A stretch of 64,000 nucleotides of DNA from Hymenobacter radiodurans (GTDB taxonomy: Bacteria > Bacteroidota > Bacteroidia > Cytophagales > Hymenobacteraceae): assembly GCF_004355185.1 (NCBI RefSeq), contig NZ_CP037922.1, positions 1,550,001 through 1,614,000 on the forward strand. Reading direction: 5' to 3'. Numbering within the stretch: the stretch's first letter is position 1; every line of letters starts with the position of its first letter. Below, one piece after another: positions 38,888-48,337 of the stretch. The notes under the pieces were generated by a model. That model made no database searches. It had not been told where the DNA came from and was given only the letters and a program-made list of their open reading frames with translations. A program made the position numbers and the translations under genes.

Positions 38888-40306
38888 TTAGTCCAAAAGC
38901 TGCGGCTTTTGCTGGTACACCTGCCAGAGAAATTCCCCGAAAATAGTGTTGGCCCAGGCAAACCAGGCGCGGGTAAATTTGGCGGGATTGTCTTTGTGAA
39001 ACGACTCGTGCATGTAGCCCGTGCCGGCGTGGGTGCTCTTCAAACTCTGCACGCAAGCCCGAATTTCGGCGTCGTTGGTGCTGGTCAGGCCGCGCATCGT
39101 GATGGCAATGGGCCAGATCATGTCCTGGCCTACGTGTGGACCGCCGATCCCTTCGGCCGCCGTGCCCTTGAAAAAGAACGGATTCGCCTGTGAGAGCAAA
39201 AACTTGCGGGTATTCTGGTACACGGCGTCGGTGGCGGGCACGGCGCCCAGGTATGGCAAGGACAGCAGACTGGGTACGTTGGCATCGTCCATGAGCACCT
39301 GACTGCCGAAGCCATCCACTTCGTAGGCGTAGAGCTTGCCGTGCTCGGGGTGGTTAACGATGGCGTATTGGCGCAGGGCGGCCTCCACTTCCGTGGCCAG
39401 CGCGGTAAGCTCCTGGGCGGTTTTGGTGTCTTTGGCCAGGCTGGTTATCATCTCGGCGGCTTGGCGCAGACTTACCACGGCGAAGAAGTTGCTGGGTACT
39501 AGGAAGGAGTAGAGCGTGGCGTCGTCGGAGGGGCGGAAAGCAGAGCAGATGAGGCCCACCGGCCGCACGGGGTAGCCGTAGCCGCTCATGGGCTGCGTAT
39601 CAGTAGCCACGGCCGTTTCGCGCTGAAACTTGTAGGGGCCCAGTTCAGTCTTGCGCTGCTGCTCCCGAAACGTTTGCAAGGTGGCGCGGATGGCCTGTTG
39701 CCACTGCCCGTCGAAGGGCAGTGAGTCATTGGTTTTCTTCCAGTAATGATACGCCAGACGAATGGGGTAGCACAGGGAGTCGATTTCCCACTTGCGCTCG
39801 TGCACGCCGGGCTGCATCTTGGTCAGGTCCGATTTCCATTCCCCCACCTTGGTATCGTCGCCGTAGAAAGCGTTGGCGTAAGGATCCTTGATGATGCAGC
39901 GGGTCTGGCGGTTGATGACGCCTGCCACCAGTTGCCGCAGCTCAGCATCCTTGTCAATAAAATTAAGGTAGGGCCACACCTGCGCCGAGGAGTCACGCAG
40001 CCACATGGCGTCGATGTCGCCGGTGATGACGTAGGTATCGGGGCGGCCCTGGCGGTTGGTATGCGTGACGGTGGTATCGAGCGTGCTCGGAAAGCAATTA
40101 TTGAATAGCCAGCCCAACTCCGGGTCTTTCACTTTCTTCTGAAACTCGGCAATAGCGGCCTCCACGGAGCGACTGGTAAACCGTCGCTTGGCCGTGGCCG
40201 GGCGTACCACCGGAAAGGCGGCAGCCCCACCCGCGAAGGAGTAGTGCCGAAACAATACGCTGCCGGTGAGCAATGAGAAGCTCTGAACAAAGGCTCTACG
40301 GTTCAT
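38888..40306 (-). CDS. GH125 exo-alpha-1,6-mannosidase
   Basis: Protein of 472 residues from the ATG at 40306 (MNRRAFVQSFSLLTGSVLF, a twin-arginine-like export signal without strict RR-x-F-L-K). Family landmarks are LFNNCFPSTLDTTV, ITGDIDAMWLRDSSAQVWPY (catalytic acid Asp), GWKSD-like region GEWKSDLTKMQP, YPVRPVGLICSAFRPSDDA and ESFHKDNPAKFTRAWFAWAN with the catalytic-base Glu. GH125 enzymes remove alpha-1,6-linked mannose, a step of N-glycan or fungal mannan breakdown, and accompany GH92 genes in Bacteroidota. Confidence 0.92.
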   Translation of the reverse strand: MNRRAFVQSFSLLTGSVLFRHYSFAGGAAAFPVVRPATAKRRFTSRSVEAAIAEFQKKVKDPELGWLFNNCFPSTLDTTVTHTNRQGRPDTYVITGDIDAMWLRDSSAQVWPYLNFIDKDAELRQLVAGVINRQTRCIIKDPYANAFYGDDTKVGEWKSDLTKMQPGVHERKWEIDSLCYPIRLAYHYWKKTNDSLPFDGQWQQAIRATLQTFREQQRKTELGPYKFQRETAVATDTQPMSGYGYPVRPVGLICSAFRPSDDATLYSFLVPSNFFAVVSLRQAAEMITSLAKDTKTAQELTALATEVEAALRQYAIVNHPEHGKLYAYEVDGFGSQVLMDDANVPSLLSLPYLGAVPATDAVYQNTRKFLLSQANPFFFKGTAAEGIGGPHVGQDMIWPIAITMRGLTSTNDAEIRACVQSLKSTHAGTGYMHESFHKDNPAKFTRAWFAWANTIFGEFLWQVYQQKPQLLD

Positions 40307-40352
40307 AAAGAAGAGTATTGGTGAGCGTAAACGAAAGCTAAGGCTAAAGCTA

Positions 40353-40494
40353 AGACTAGTTCCCCTCCTCAACTGAGGAGGGGCTAGGGGTGGTTGAACA
40401 CGATAGAACAAGACTAGAGCTACTTGCTAAAAAGCTCCCCAACGACCTTCAACCACCCTAACCCCTCCTCAACTGAGGAGGGGAACTAGTTCTT
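40353..40494. repeat. Long inverted repeat built of smaller palindromes
   Basis: The left arm (40353-40397) and right arm (40449-40494) are near-perfect inverted copies. Each contains its own palindrome CCCCTCCTC-AACT-GAGGAGGGG, plus CTAGGGGTGGTTGA facing TCAACCACCCTAA. The outer pairing continues into AGCTAAGGCTA/TTAGCCTTACTTAGCT-like flanks. It resembles a miniature inverted-repeat element and differs from the REP family. It separates the GH125 start from the GH92-B end. Confidence 0.85.
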
Positions 40495-40633
40495 AGCCTT
40501 ACTTAGCTTTTTTAGATTACTAGTCTGCACCCTGCGTTATTTATAAGAGAAGAGAGAAGCATCTTGCGGGCAGTTGCTGCTATATGACAGCCTGGGGTTT
40601 CCTGTTTTTCAGGCGGGCTTACATTTACTCGCA

Positions 40634-42918
40634 CTACTTCGCCTTCGACATGGAAAACGGGGCGGCGTCGGGCTTGGTACCGCGGGTTTTGTTGGGCAGG
40701 GCGCTCATATCGAAGCTAAGATTGGCGCCCTGCATCAGCTCCGTGTGGCTGAGCCAGTTTTTCTCGTAGGGCTTGCCGTTGAGCGTAAGCTGGCGCACGT
40801 AGCGGTTCTGAGCCGAGTTCTGGGGGCATTTAGCACGATGTCCTTACCCGAGGGTAGGTGCAGCGTGGCCTTCGGGAAGAGCGGGGCACCGAGCACGTAC
40901 TGATCCGTGCCGGGGCAAACGGGGTAAAAGCCCAGGGCCGAAAACACGTACCAAGCCGACGTCTGGCCGTTGTCCTCGTCGCCGCAGTAGCCGTCGGCGG
41001 TGGGCTGGTACATGCGGTTCATGGTTTCGCGTACCCAATACTGCGTTTTCCAGGGCTGACCGGCGTAGGTGTAGAGGTAAACCATGTGCTGGATGGGCTG
41101 GTTGCCGTGGGCGTAGTTGCCCATGTTGGCAATCTGCATCTCCCGAATTTCGTGAATCACGCTCTTGTAGTACGACTCATCGAAGACCGGCGGCAGGGTA
41201 AATACCGTGTCCAGAGTGGCTACGAACTTCTTTTTGCCCCCCATCAAATCCAGCAGGCCCTGCACATCGTGAAACACCGACCAGGTGTAGTGCCAGCTGT
41301 TGCCCTCGGTGAAGGCGTCGCCCCACTTGAAGGGGTTGAAGGGCGTCTGCCAGCTGCCGTCGGCGTTTTTGCCGCGCATTAGGCCGGTTTTCTTGTCGAA
41401 GAGCTTGCGGTAGTTCTGGCTGCGCTGGGCGTAGAGGTCCACTTCCTGCTTGGGCTTGCCCAGGGCTTTGGCCAGCTGATAAATCGTGAAATCGTCGTAG
41501 GCATATTCCAACGTGCGGGCCGCGCTTTCGTTAATTTTGACGTCGTAGGGCACGTAGCCTAGCTTGTTATAGTGCTCCACGCCCGCGCGTCCCACGGCCG
41601 TAAGCGGTCCGGCGTTGTTAGCCCCGTGGGTTAGAGCCTCATACAGCACGTTCATATCCTGGCCCCGAATGCCTTTCAGGTAAGCGTCGGCCACGACGGA
41701 AGCTGAGTTGTTGCCCACCATCACATTGCGCAGGCCGGGGCTGGCCCACTCCGGCAGCCAACCGCTTTCCCGGAAGTCGTTGGCCAGGCCCTGCTGAATT
41801 TCGACGTTCACGTCGGGATACAGCAGGTTCAGGAAGGGAAACAGGGCCCGGAACGTATCCCAAAAGCCCGTATCGGTGTAGAGGTAGCCGGGCAGCACCT
41901 GCCCGTTGAATGGGCTGTAGTGCACAATTTTGCCCCCCGCATCCACCTCATAAAACTTGCGCGGAAACAGCAGGGAGCGGTACAGACAGGAATAAAAAGT
42001 GCGTTGCTGATCGGAGGTGCCGCCCTCAATATCGATGCGGCCCAGGGCCTTGTTCCAGGCTGCGCGGCCCTGCTGGCGCACGGTTTCAAAATCGTTGCTG
42101 CCAATTTCCTTCAGGTTCAGCTCGGCCTGCTCGGGGCTGATAAACGAGGACGCCACGCGCGCCTGCACCTGCTCGCCCTTGCGGGTTTTGAAGCCCACCA
42201 CGGCCCCAGCATGATTCACCTGAGCCTCCAGCGCGCCCGCGTCCAGCACTTTGTCTTTATACACGGCCATGCTCGTGAACGCGTGGTCGAACTCGATGAC
42301 GAAGTAGTTCTTGAAGTTCTGAGGTACGCCGCCGCTGTTGCGGGTGGTGTAGCCGATGATTTTGCGCTGCTGAGGCAGCACCTTCACGTAGGAACCCTTG
42401 TCGAGGGCATCTATTACCACGTAGGCACTATCGGTTTTCGGAAATGTGAAGCGGAACCGAACGGCGCGCTCAGTAGGGGCCATTTCCGTCGTCACGTCGT
42501 GGTCGGCTAAGTACACGCGGTAGTAGCTGGGCTCGGCCACCTCGGCTTTGTGCGAAAACCAGCTGGCCCGCTCGTCCTCGTCAAATACGCGCTTGCCCGT
42601 AATGGGCATGAGCACAAACTGCCCGTAGTCGTTCATCCAGGGCGAAGGCTGGTGAGTCTGCTTGAACCCCCGGATCTTGTCGGCCGAGTACTGGTAGGCC
42701 CAGCCGTTGCCCATCTTGCCGGTCTGCGGCATCCAGAAGTTCATGCCCCAGGGCAGCGCAATGGCCGGGTAGGTGTTGCCATTCGAGAGACTGGGCTTGG
42801 AGTCGGTGCCGATGAGCGGGTTTACCCACTGCGCGTAATCTTTCGGGGCGGCAGACTGGGCTAGGGCAGAGGCGGCCGTCAGCAAGAAAGCGGTGAAAGC
42901 GGGAAAAAATCTGGGCAT
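40634..42918 (-). CDS. GH92 alpha-mannosidase B (frame break at 40822-40826)
   Basis: Exported protein of 761 residues (signal about 1-20, ends ALAQS). GH92 landmarks: NGNTYPAIALPWGMNFWMPQ, FKQTHQPSPWMNDYGQF, GFWDTFRALFPFLNLLYP, EGNSWHYTWSVFHDVQGLLD and CGDEDNGQTSAWYVFSALGF. These differ clearly from copies A and C, so it may act on another mannose linkage. A sixth G restored in GGGGG 40822-40826 replaces an off-frame tail by LNAPQNSAQNRYVRQLTLNG and ends SMSKAK at 40634. It is divergent from GH92-C with a palindromic operator candidate between. Confidence 0.9.
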
Positions 42919-42986
42919 TCAGTTGGGAAAGGAGGGCGAATAGCAGGGGATGTGGGAAAATGTCCGGAAATATTTTTACTTAACCA

Positions 42987-43014
42987 AAATAAGCTAAAAC
43001 CTTTTAGCTTATTT
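42987..43014. promoter_or_regulatory. Candidate LacI-family operator between divergent GH92 genes
   Basis: A perfect 28-base palindrome with 13-base arms around CC. Its core is GCTAAAACCTTTTAGC, flanked by AAATAA on the left and TTATTT on the right. It lies 69 bases from the minus-strand GH92-B start and 127 bases from the plus-strand GH92-C start. Almost the same core recurs upstream of the sugar permease gene (48021-48036). The LacI gene lies between the two sites. Confidence 0.7.
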
Positions 43015-43140
43015 GTATAGGCGGTTTTAATTTGGAGCTTCACCGGTGACGTGGTAACGACGCTTGCGAGCTCCGAGCTGAGCGGGGTGGGGCGCCAGTA
43101 GCCCTGCTTTCTTCCATGTATACTTCAAGCTATTGTCTTC

Positions 43141-45421
43141 ATGCCTTCATCCTCTACCCATCTGCCCCGCGAAGCCCCGCGGTTTCTGTTGTGGCTGTTT
43201 AGCTTGCTCTGGTTTGGGACCGCCACTCTGCCCGCCACAGGCCAGCGCCTAACTTCCCACGTCGACCCGATGATTGGCACGGGCGGGCACGGTCACGTTT
43301 TTTTGGGGGCCAATGTGCCCTTTGGAGCGGTGCAGCTCGGTCCGCAAAACATCTTCAAAGGCTGGGACTGGTGCTCAGGCTATCACTACTCCGATAGCCT
43401 ACTGATCGGCTTTTCGCACACCCACCTAAGCGGCACCGGCGCTTCCGATCTGGGCGACGTGCTGATAATGCCCTACACCGGCCCGATCAGAACGGATAAG
43501 GGCCAGCAAAAAGCCCCCACGGGGGGTACCTGTCGCGCTACTCGCACCAGCGCGAAACCGCCAAGCCCGGCTACTACGCGGTGACCCTGGATGACTACGA
43601 TATTCGGGCCGAGCTGACCAGCACCGAGCGGGTGGGCTTTCACCGCTATACCTTCCCGGCTGGTGGCAAGGAAGCCCATGTTATTATCGACCTTAAAGAA
43701 AGCATCGACGACAAAGCCACCGACACCTACATTGAACAGGTTGACCCGCAGACGTTTGTGGGCTACCGCTTCTCCAAGGGCTGGGCCAGCGACCAGCGCG
43801 TGTACTTCGCCATCAAGACCTCGGTGCCCATCCCGCAATTTGCCGTGTACGAGGAGGCGCAGCTACTCACCGGCAAAAAAGGGCAGGGGAAGGCCATAAA
43901 GGGCTTATTTAACTTTGCTAAAGCCCCAGCTACGTTGCAGCTGAAGGTGGGTATCTCACCGGTTAGCTCGCAGAACGCGCTGGCGAATATTGCGGCCGAG
44001 ATTCCCGGCTGGGATTTCGCAGCGGTGCAGCAGGCGGCCGATGAAAAGTGGAATAAGGAGCTCAGCAAGATGACCATTGAAACCAAAGACCCCGCAACCC
44101 GGCGCATCTTCTACACCTCCATGTATCACGCCTTGTTCGCACCGGCTTTATTCAACGACGTGAACGGCGACTACCGCGGCACCGATAAGAAAGTTTACCC
44201 CAAGGCGCCCTTTGTTAATTACACCACGTTCTCGCTCTGGGATACGTACCGCACGGCTCACTCGCTGTTTTTGCTGGCCCAGCCCGAGCGGGTGAGCGAT
44301 ATGATGCAGTCCATGCTGGCTATTCAGGAGCAGCAGGGCAAGCTGCCTATCTGGCATTTGATGGGCTCCGAAACCAATACAATGGTAGGCTACAGCGCCG
44401 TGCCCGCCCTGGCCGAAGCCTTTCTGAAGGGTACGCCCGGCCTCGACGGGAAGCGGGTGCTGACCGCTATGAAAGCCTCCAGTACCCGCGACGACCAGGG
44501 GGTAAACTATGTCAAAACCCTGGGCTTCATTCCAGCTGACAAGGAAAACGAATCAGTAGCCAAGGCGATGGAGTACGCCATCGATGATTGGAGTATTGCG
44601 CAGGTAGCCAAAAAGTTAGACGACAAAGAAGCCTACAACACCTACAGCAAGCGCGCCAAATACTACCAGCGTTACTTCGACCCGAAAACCCGCTTTATGC
44701 GCGGCGTCACGGCCGATGGCAAATTTCAATTACCCTTCGACGCGTTTCAGTCCATTCACCGTCAGAATCCTTACACCGAGGGCAACGCCTGGCAGTACAC
44801 CTGGCTGGTGCCCCACGACGTGCCGGGGCTCATCCAGCTGTTTGGCTCCGATGCGGCCTTCACTCAGAAGCTCGACAGCCTGTTTATTGTGCAGGGCAAC
44901 CTGGGCGAAAGTGCCTCCCCCGATATTTCCGGCCTTATTGGGATGTATGCCCACGGCAACGAGCCCAGCCACGCCACCACCTATTTGTATGCCTACGCCG
45001 GTCAGCAGTGGAAAACGGCCGAAAAGGTGCGGCAAGTGCTGCGGGAGATGTACAAAGACAAGCCCGACGGCATCAGCGGAAACGAGGACTGCGGGCAGAT
45101 GAGCGCCTGGTACATTCTCTCAGCCCTGGGTTTTTACCCCGTTAGCCCCAGCAGCGGCGCCTACGTGCTGGGCAGCCCCATCGTCGACAAGGCTACCTTG
45201 CAGCTGCCGGGGGGCAAATCCTTCGTGCTGGAGGTCAAGAATAATGCCCCCAGAACCTCTACATTCAGGCCGCCACCCTCAACGGTAAGCCTTACCCCAA
45301 CAGCTACCTGCTCCACCGCGACATCATGGCCGGCGGTAAGCTACAGCTAACCATGGGGCCGAAGCCGAACCAGACGTTTGGGGCAGCAGCGGCTCACCGG
45401 CCGAAAGAAGTGTATGAGTAG
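43141..45421 (+). CDS. GH92 alpha-mannosidase C (two frame breaks)
   Basis: Exported protein of 760 residues once a sixth C is restored at CCCCC 43514-43518 (giving QQKAPHGGYLSRYSHQRETA) and at CCCCC 45247-45251 (giving NNAPQNLYIQAATLNGKPYP and an end at 45421). GH92 landmarks: DPMIGTGGHGHVFLGANVPF, GFSHTHLSGTGASDLGD, WDTYRTAHSLFLLAQPE, EGNAWQYTWLVPHDVPGLIQ and GNEDCGQMSAWYILSALGFY. It starts the plus-strand series GH92-C then LacI; the regulator starts 41 bases after the restored stop. Confidence 0.9.
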
Positions 45422-45462
45422 CGGCTTAGATAATCAACCAGCTTCGGCAAAATTATTTCGCA

Positions 45463-46500
45463 TTGAAAAAGAAAATCCTGATTCACGACATCGCTAAGCA
45501 CCTGGACGTGTCCATTGCCACCGTGTCGCTGGTCTTGAACGGGAAGGCCAAAGACAACCGCATCAGCGACCAGCTGGCCGAGAAAGTGATGCAATACGTG
45601 CAGGAGGTTGGCTACAAGCCCAACCAATTGGCCAAAAGTCTGCGCACGGGCAAAACCCACGTCATTGGCCTGATGGTGGAAGATATTGCCAATCCCTTCT
45701 TCGCCACGGTGGCGGGCTTGATCGAGAAAAAAGCGCTGGCCCGCGGTTACCGCATCATTTATTGCAGCACCAACAACGACCCAGCCAAGACCCGCGACCT
45801 GCTAACCATGTTTCAGGAGCGGCACGTGGATGGCTACATTCTCGCCCCGCCCGCCGGAATTGGGCCCGAAGTAAGCGCCATCGTGCGCAGCGGCAAGCCC
45901 CTGGTGCTGTTCGACCGACTGCTGCCGGATGTGACGGCTAATGCCGTGGTGGTAGATGGGGCCACGGGCATGTACGAGGCTACCCGCCACCTGCTCACGC
46001 AGGGGTTCACGGCCATTGCGCTGGTTACGCTGGGCTCGGGCCAAATGCAGATGACGGCGCGCCGGGAGGGCTACGCGCAGGCACTGCGGGAGCAGCAGCT
46101 ACCGGAACTCATGCTAGAGATAGAGTTTCAGCAGGAGCCCGAAGCCATTATTACCCAGATGCAGGCTTTTTTTCAGGCGCATCCGGCCTGCCACGCCGTG
46201 CTGTTTGCCACCAATTATCTGGGCGTATACGGCCTGGAAGCGCTCAGCCGCCTGAACTACCGCATCCCGGAGAACATGGCCGTGGTTTCCTTTGACGACA
46301 ACGATTTGTTTCGGCTCTATTCGCCTCCCATCACCGTGGTAGCCCAACCAATGGAGGTGATATCGGAAAACGTAATTGGGACCCTCCTAAAGGCGCTGGA
46401 AGGCTCCCAGGAAAGCGACCATATGACCCAGTTGCAGCTAGTTCCCCAGCTTATTATCCGGCAGTCGTCCATCCGCGCGGCGGCGGACACAGGTCAGTAA
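45463..46500 (+). CDS. LacI-family transcriptional regulator
   Basis: Protein of 345 residues. The start is TTG at 45463, since no ATG lies at the head of the DNA-binding domain. The helix-turn-helix is IHDIAKHLDVSIATVSLVLN, followed by the hinge GYKPNQLAKSLRTGKT. A periplasmic-binding-protein-like effector domain (about 60-335) includes IGLMVEDIANPFFATVAGLI, HVDGYILAPP, AVVSFDDNDLFRLYSPPITV and a late QPMEVI. It most probably responds to a mannose-containing sugar and controls the divergent GH92 genes and the permease through the sites at 42987 and 48021; this is inference. Confidence 0.9.
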   Translation: MKKKILIHDIAKHLDVSIATVSLVLNGKAKDNRISDQLAEKVMQYVQEVGYKPNQLAKSLRTGKTHVIGLMVEDIANPFFATVAGLIEKKALARGYRIIYCSTNNDPAKTRDLLTMFQERHVDGYILAPPAGIGPEVSAIVRSGKPLVLFDRLLPDVTANAVVVDGATGMYEATRHLLTQGFTAIALVTLGSGQMQMTARREGYAQALREQQLPELMLEIEFQQEPEAIITQMQAFFQAHPACHAVLFATNYLGVYGLEALSRLNYRIPENMAVVSFDDNDLFRLYSPPITVVAQPMEVISENVIGTLLKALEGSQESDHMTQLQLVPQLIIRQSSIRAAADTGQ

Positions 46501-46540
46501 GTTGATTTGATTGACCTTGGGGGGCTTTTTTTAATGTAGC

Positions 46541-46573
46541 GGCGCCCGTTTTGTGGTCTACAGAACGGGCGCC
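46541..46573. terminator. Bidirectional hairpin between LacI and permease genes
   Basis: GGCGCCCGTT pairs with AACGGGCGCC between the convergent LacI gene and permease gene. A G6C run followed by seven T lies just before it (about 46518-46531). Confidence 0.65.
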
Positions 46574-46602
46574 GTTTGCATGTTGCTGGTGGGGGGCAAA
46601 AT

Positions 46603-47882
46603 TTACGCTGCCTCCACCCGACGACTGCCGCGCAGTCCGTACCACATGATATACACGTAGCAGACTACGGGCAGCAGCAGTGCCATGCGCAGCCCACTCT
46701 GATCGGCCACGAAGCCGAACAGCATCGGCATCAGGGCCCGCCTACCACAGCGGTACACAGTAGGCCGGAGCCTTCCTCGGTGTGCCGACCCAGTCCAGCT
46801 AGCGCCAGCGGAAAGATGACGGGCCACATAATGGAGTTCATCAGGCCCACCGCCAGCAAACTCCACATGGCCAGTTCGCCTGTGCTATTGATGGAGACAA
46901 GCACCAAAATGACCGCGCCCACGGCGTTGAAAGCCAGTAGCTTGCTGGGCGAAAATTTATTGAGCAAATAAGCCCCCGCAAACCGGCCCACCATGGCCGC
47001 GCCCCAGTATAGCGATACCCGGTCGCCGGCTGCTTTGGGGTCAAGGCCCATGACGTCGGGCAGGGCCAGATAACTAACGATGTGGGAGCCAATAGCTACT
47101 TCCGCGCCCACGTAAGCGAAAATGCCCACTACGCCCAGCACCAGATGTCGGTAGCTCCAAGCCCGGGTAGCGCCAGCCGCCACGTCGGGCACCTCCTCGG
47201 TGGTCAACTCAATTTGAGGGAGGGTAACGCGGCTCAGAACGAGACTGATCAGCAGCAGCACCGTCCCGATAATGAGGTAGGGAATCTGTACTGCCGTCAC
47301 ATCAATAGCAGCGGCGTTGGCGGCATTATCCAGCGTTGGGAGGCGGCTCAGAATCAGGGCGCTGCCGAGCAACGGCGCCAGGAAAGTGCCCAACGAATTG
47401 AAGGCTTGGGTGAGCGTGAGGCGCGCTGAGGCCGACTTGGGTGGGCCCAGGATAGCTACGTACGGATTGGCTGCTACCTGTAGGATGGTAATGCCCGATG
47501 CCAGCACGAACAGCGCCCCCAGAAATAGCCCGTACACGCGCTGCTCCGCTGCCGGATAAAATAAATAGGCCCCCAGCGCGGCAATGGCGAAGCCAATCAG
47601 CATGCCCCGCTTGTAGCCGACTCGTTGTACCAGCTTGCCCGCCGGAATGCTGACTAGAAAATAAGCCCCGAAAAAGCACAGGTTAATCAGGTTGGCCTGG
47701 GTGTAGGAGAGTTGAAAAATGGCCTTCAGGTAGGGAATCAGAATGTCGTTCAGACAGGTAATGAAGCCCCACAGAAAGAACAAAGTGGTCACGGCGCTCA
47801 GGGCCGAGGTGTAGCGTTCGGTTTGGGCCGGCGCGGCCGTGCCAGCGGGCCGGGGCGGGAGAACGGAGGGAGGGGAGGCCAT
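46603..47882 (-). CDS. Sugar MFS permease, FucP/GluP type (frame break at 46737-46739)
   Basis: Inner-membrane proton/sugar symporter of 426 residues from the ATG at 47882; upstream codons of the open frame lack hydrophobic sense. Twelve helices are expected; landmarks are FFLWGFITCLNDILIPYLK, FGAYFLVSIPAGKLVQRVG and QVAANPYVAILGPP. The CCC at 46737-46739 needs one more C so that LLCTAVVGG continues ALMPMLFGFVADQ to the stop at 46603. An operator-like site lies 139 bases upstream. It probably imports mannose or N-acetylglucosamine freed by the nearby glycosidases. Confidence 0.87.
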
Positions 47883-48020
47883 TAGCGGAGTCAACAAATA
47901 GTGAAAGGTGGAATAAGGAGCCGTAGCGGCACCTCTCATCGGCGGAAATCGGAAGCGCTGCCGCTTCAAGAGCTAAGATGACGACAATTTTATAATCTTA
48001 AGACGCCTATCAAAGTTAAA

Positions 48021-48036
48021 GCTTAAAGGTTTTAGC
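48021..48036. promoter_or_regulatory. Candidate LacI-family operator upstream of the sugar permease
   Basis: GCTTAAAGGTTTTAGC, the complement of GCTAAAACCTTTAAGC, matches the core at 42993-43008 in 15 of 16 positions. It sits 139 bases upstream of the minus-strand permease start. Confidence 0.65.
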
Positions 48037-48150
48037 AAATGTGAGCTGTTCCATCACTCATGAAGCCTCATGATTAGTGAGAAACTCCGCTGGAATCGGA
48101 TTGTAGCCCATACTAGAGCATGTGGCGAATTTACTTGTCATCTGAAAAGG

Positions 48151-48255
48151 CTGTCATGCCTGATCTGTCGTCCGCTTGTCGAAGTATCTCTATTGGTTAC
48201 TAGTCAACAGCATTGCAACGAAGCACGCGAGATGCTTCGCTCCGCTCAGCATGAC
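48151..48255. repeat. REP-like palindrome, degenerate copy 9
   Basis: Only the right arm (CGCGAGATGCTTCGCTCCGC followed by TCAGCATGAC) is well kept; the left arm (GCTGTCATGCC, then TCGAAGTATCTC) has decayed. Confidence 0.65.
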
Positions 48256-48337
48256 AACTACTGTAGCAACGACTATTGGCCCGATGCTACATTCATGCTT
48301 GTAAGCAGAATGTCCTGTGTGACGATCCTTAACGACG

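Larger units (their letters stand above)
47883..48337. other. Intergenic region with operator and degenerate palindrome
   Basis: The 455 bases between the permease start and the end of the GH20 gene hold the candidate LacI operator (48021-48036) and a degenerate REP-like element (48151-48255). I saw no gene; the plus-strand open frame at 48070-48345 reads through the repeat. Confidence 0.55.
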
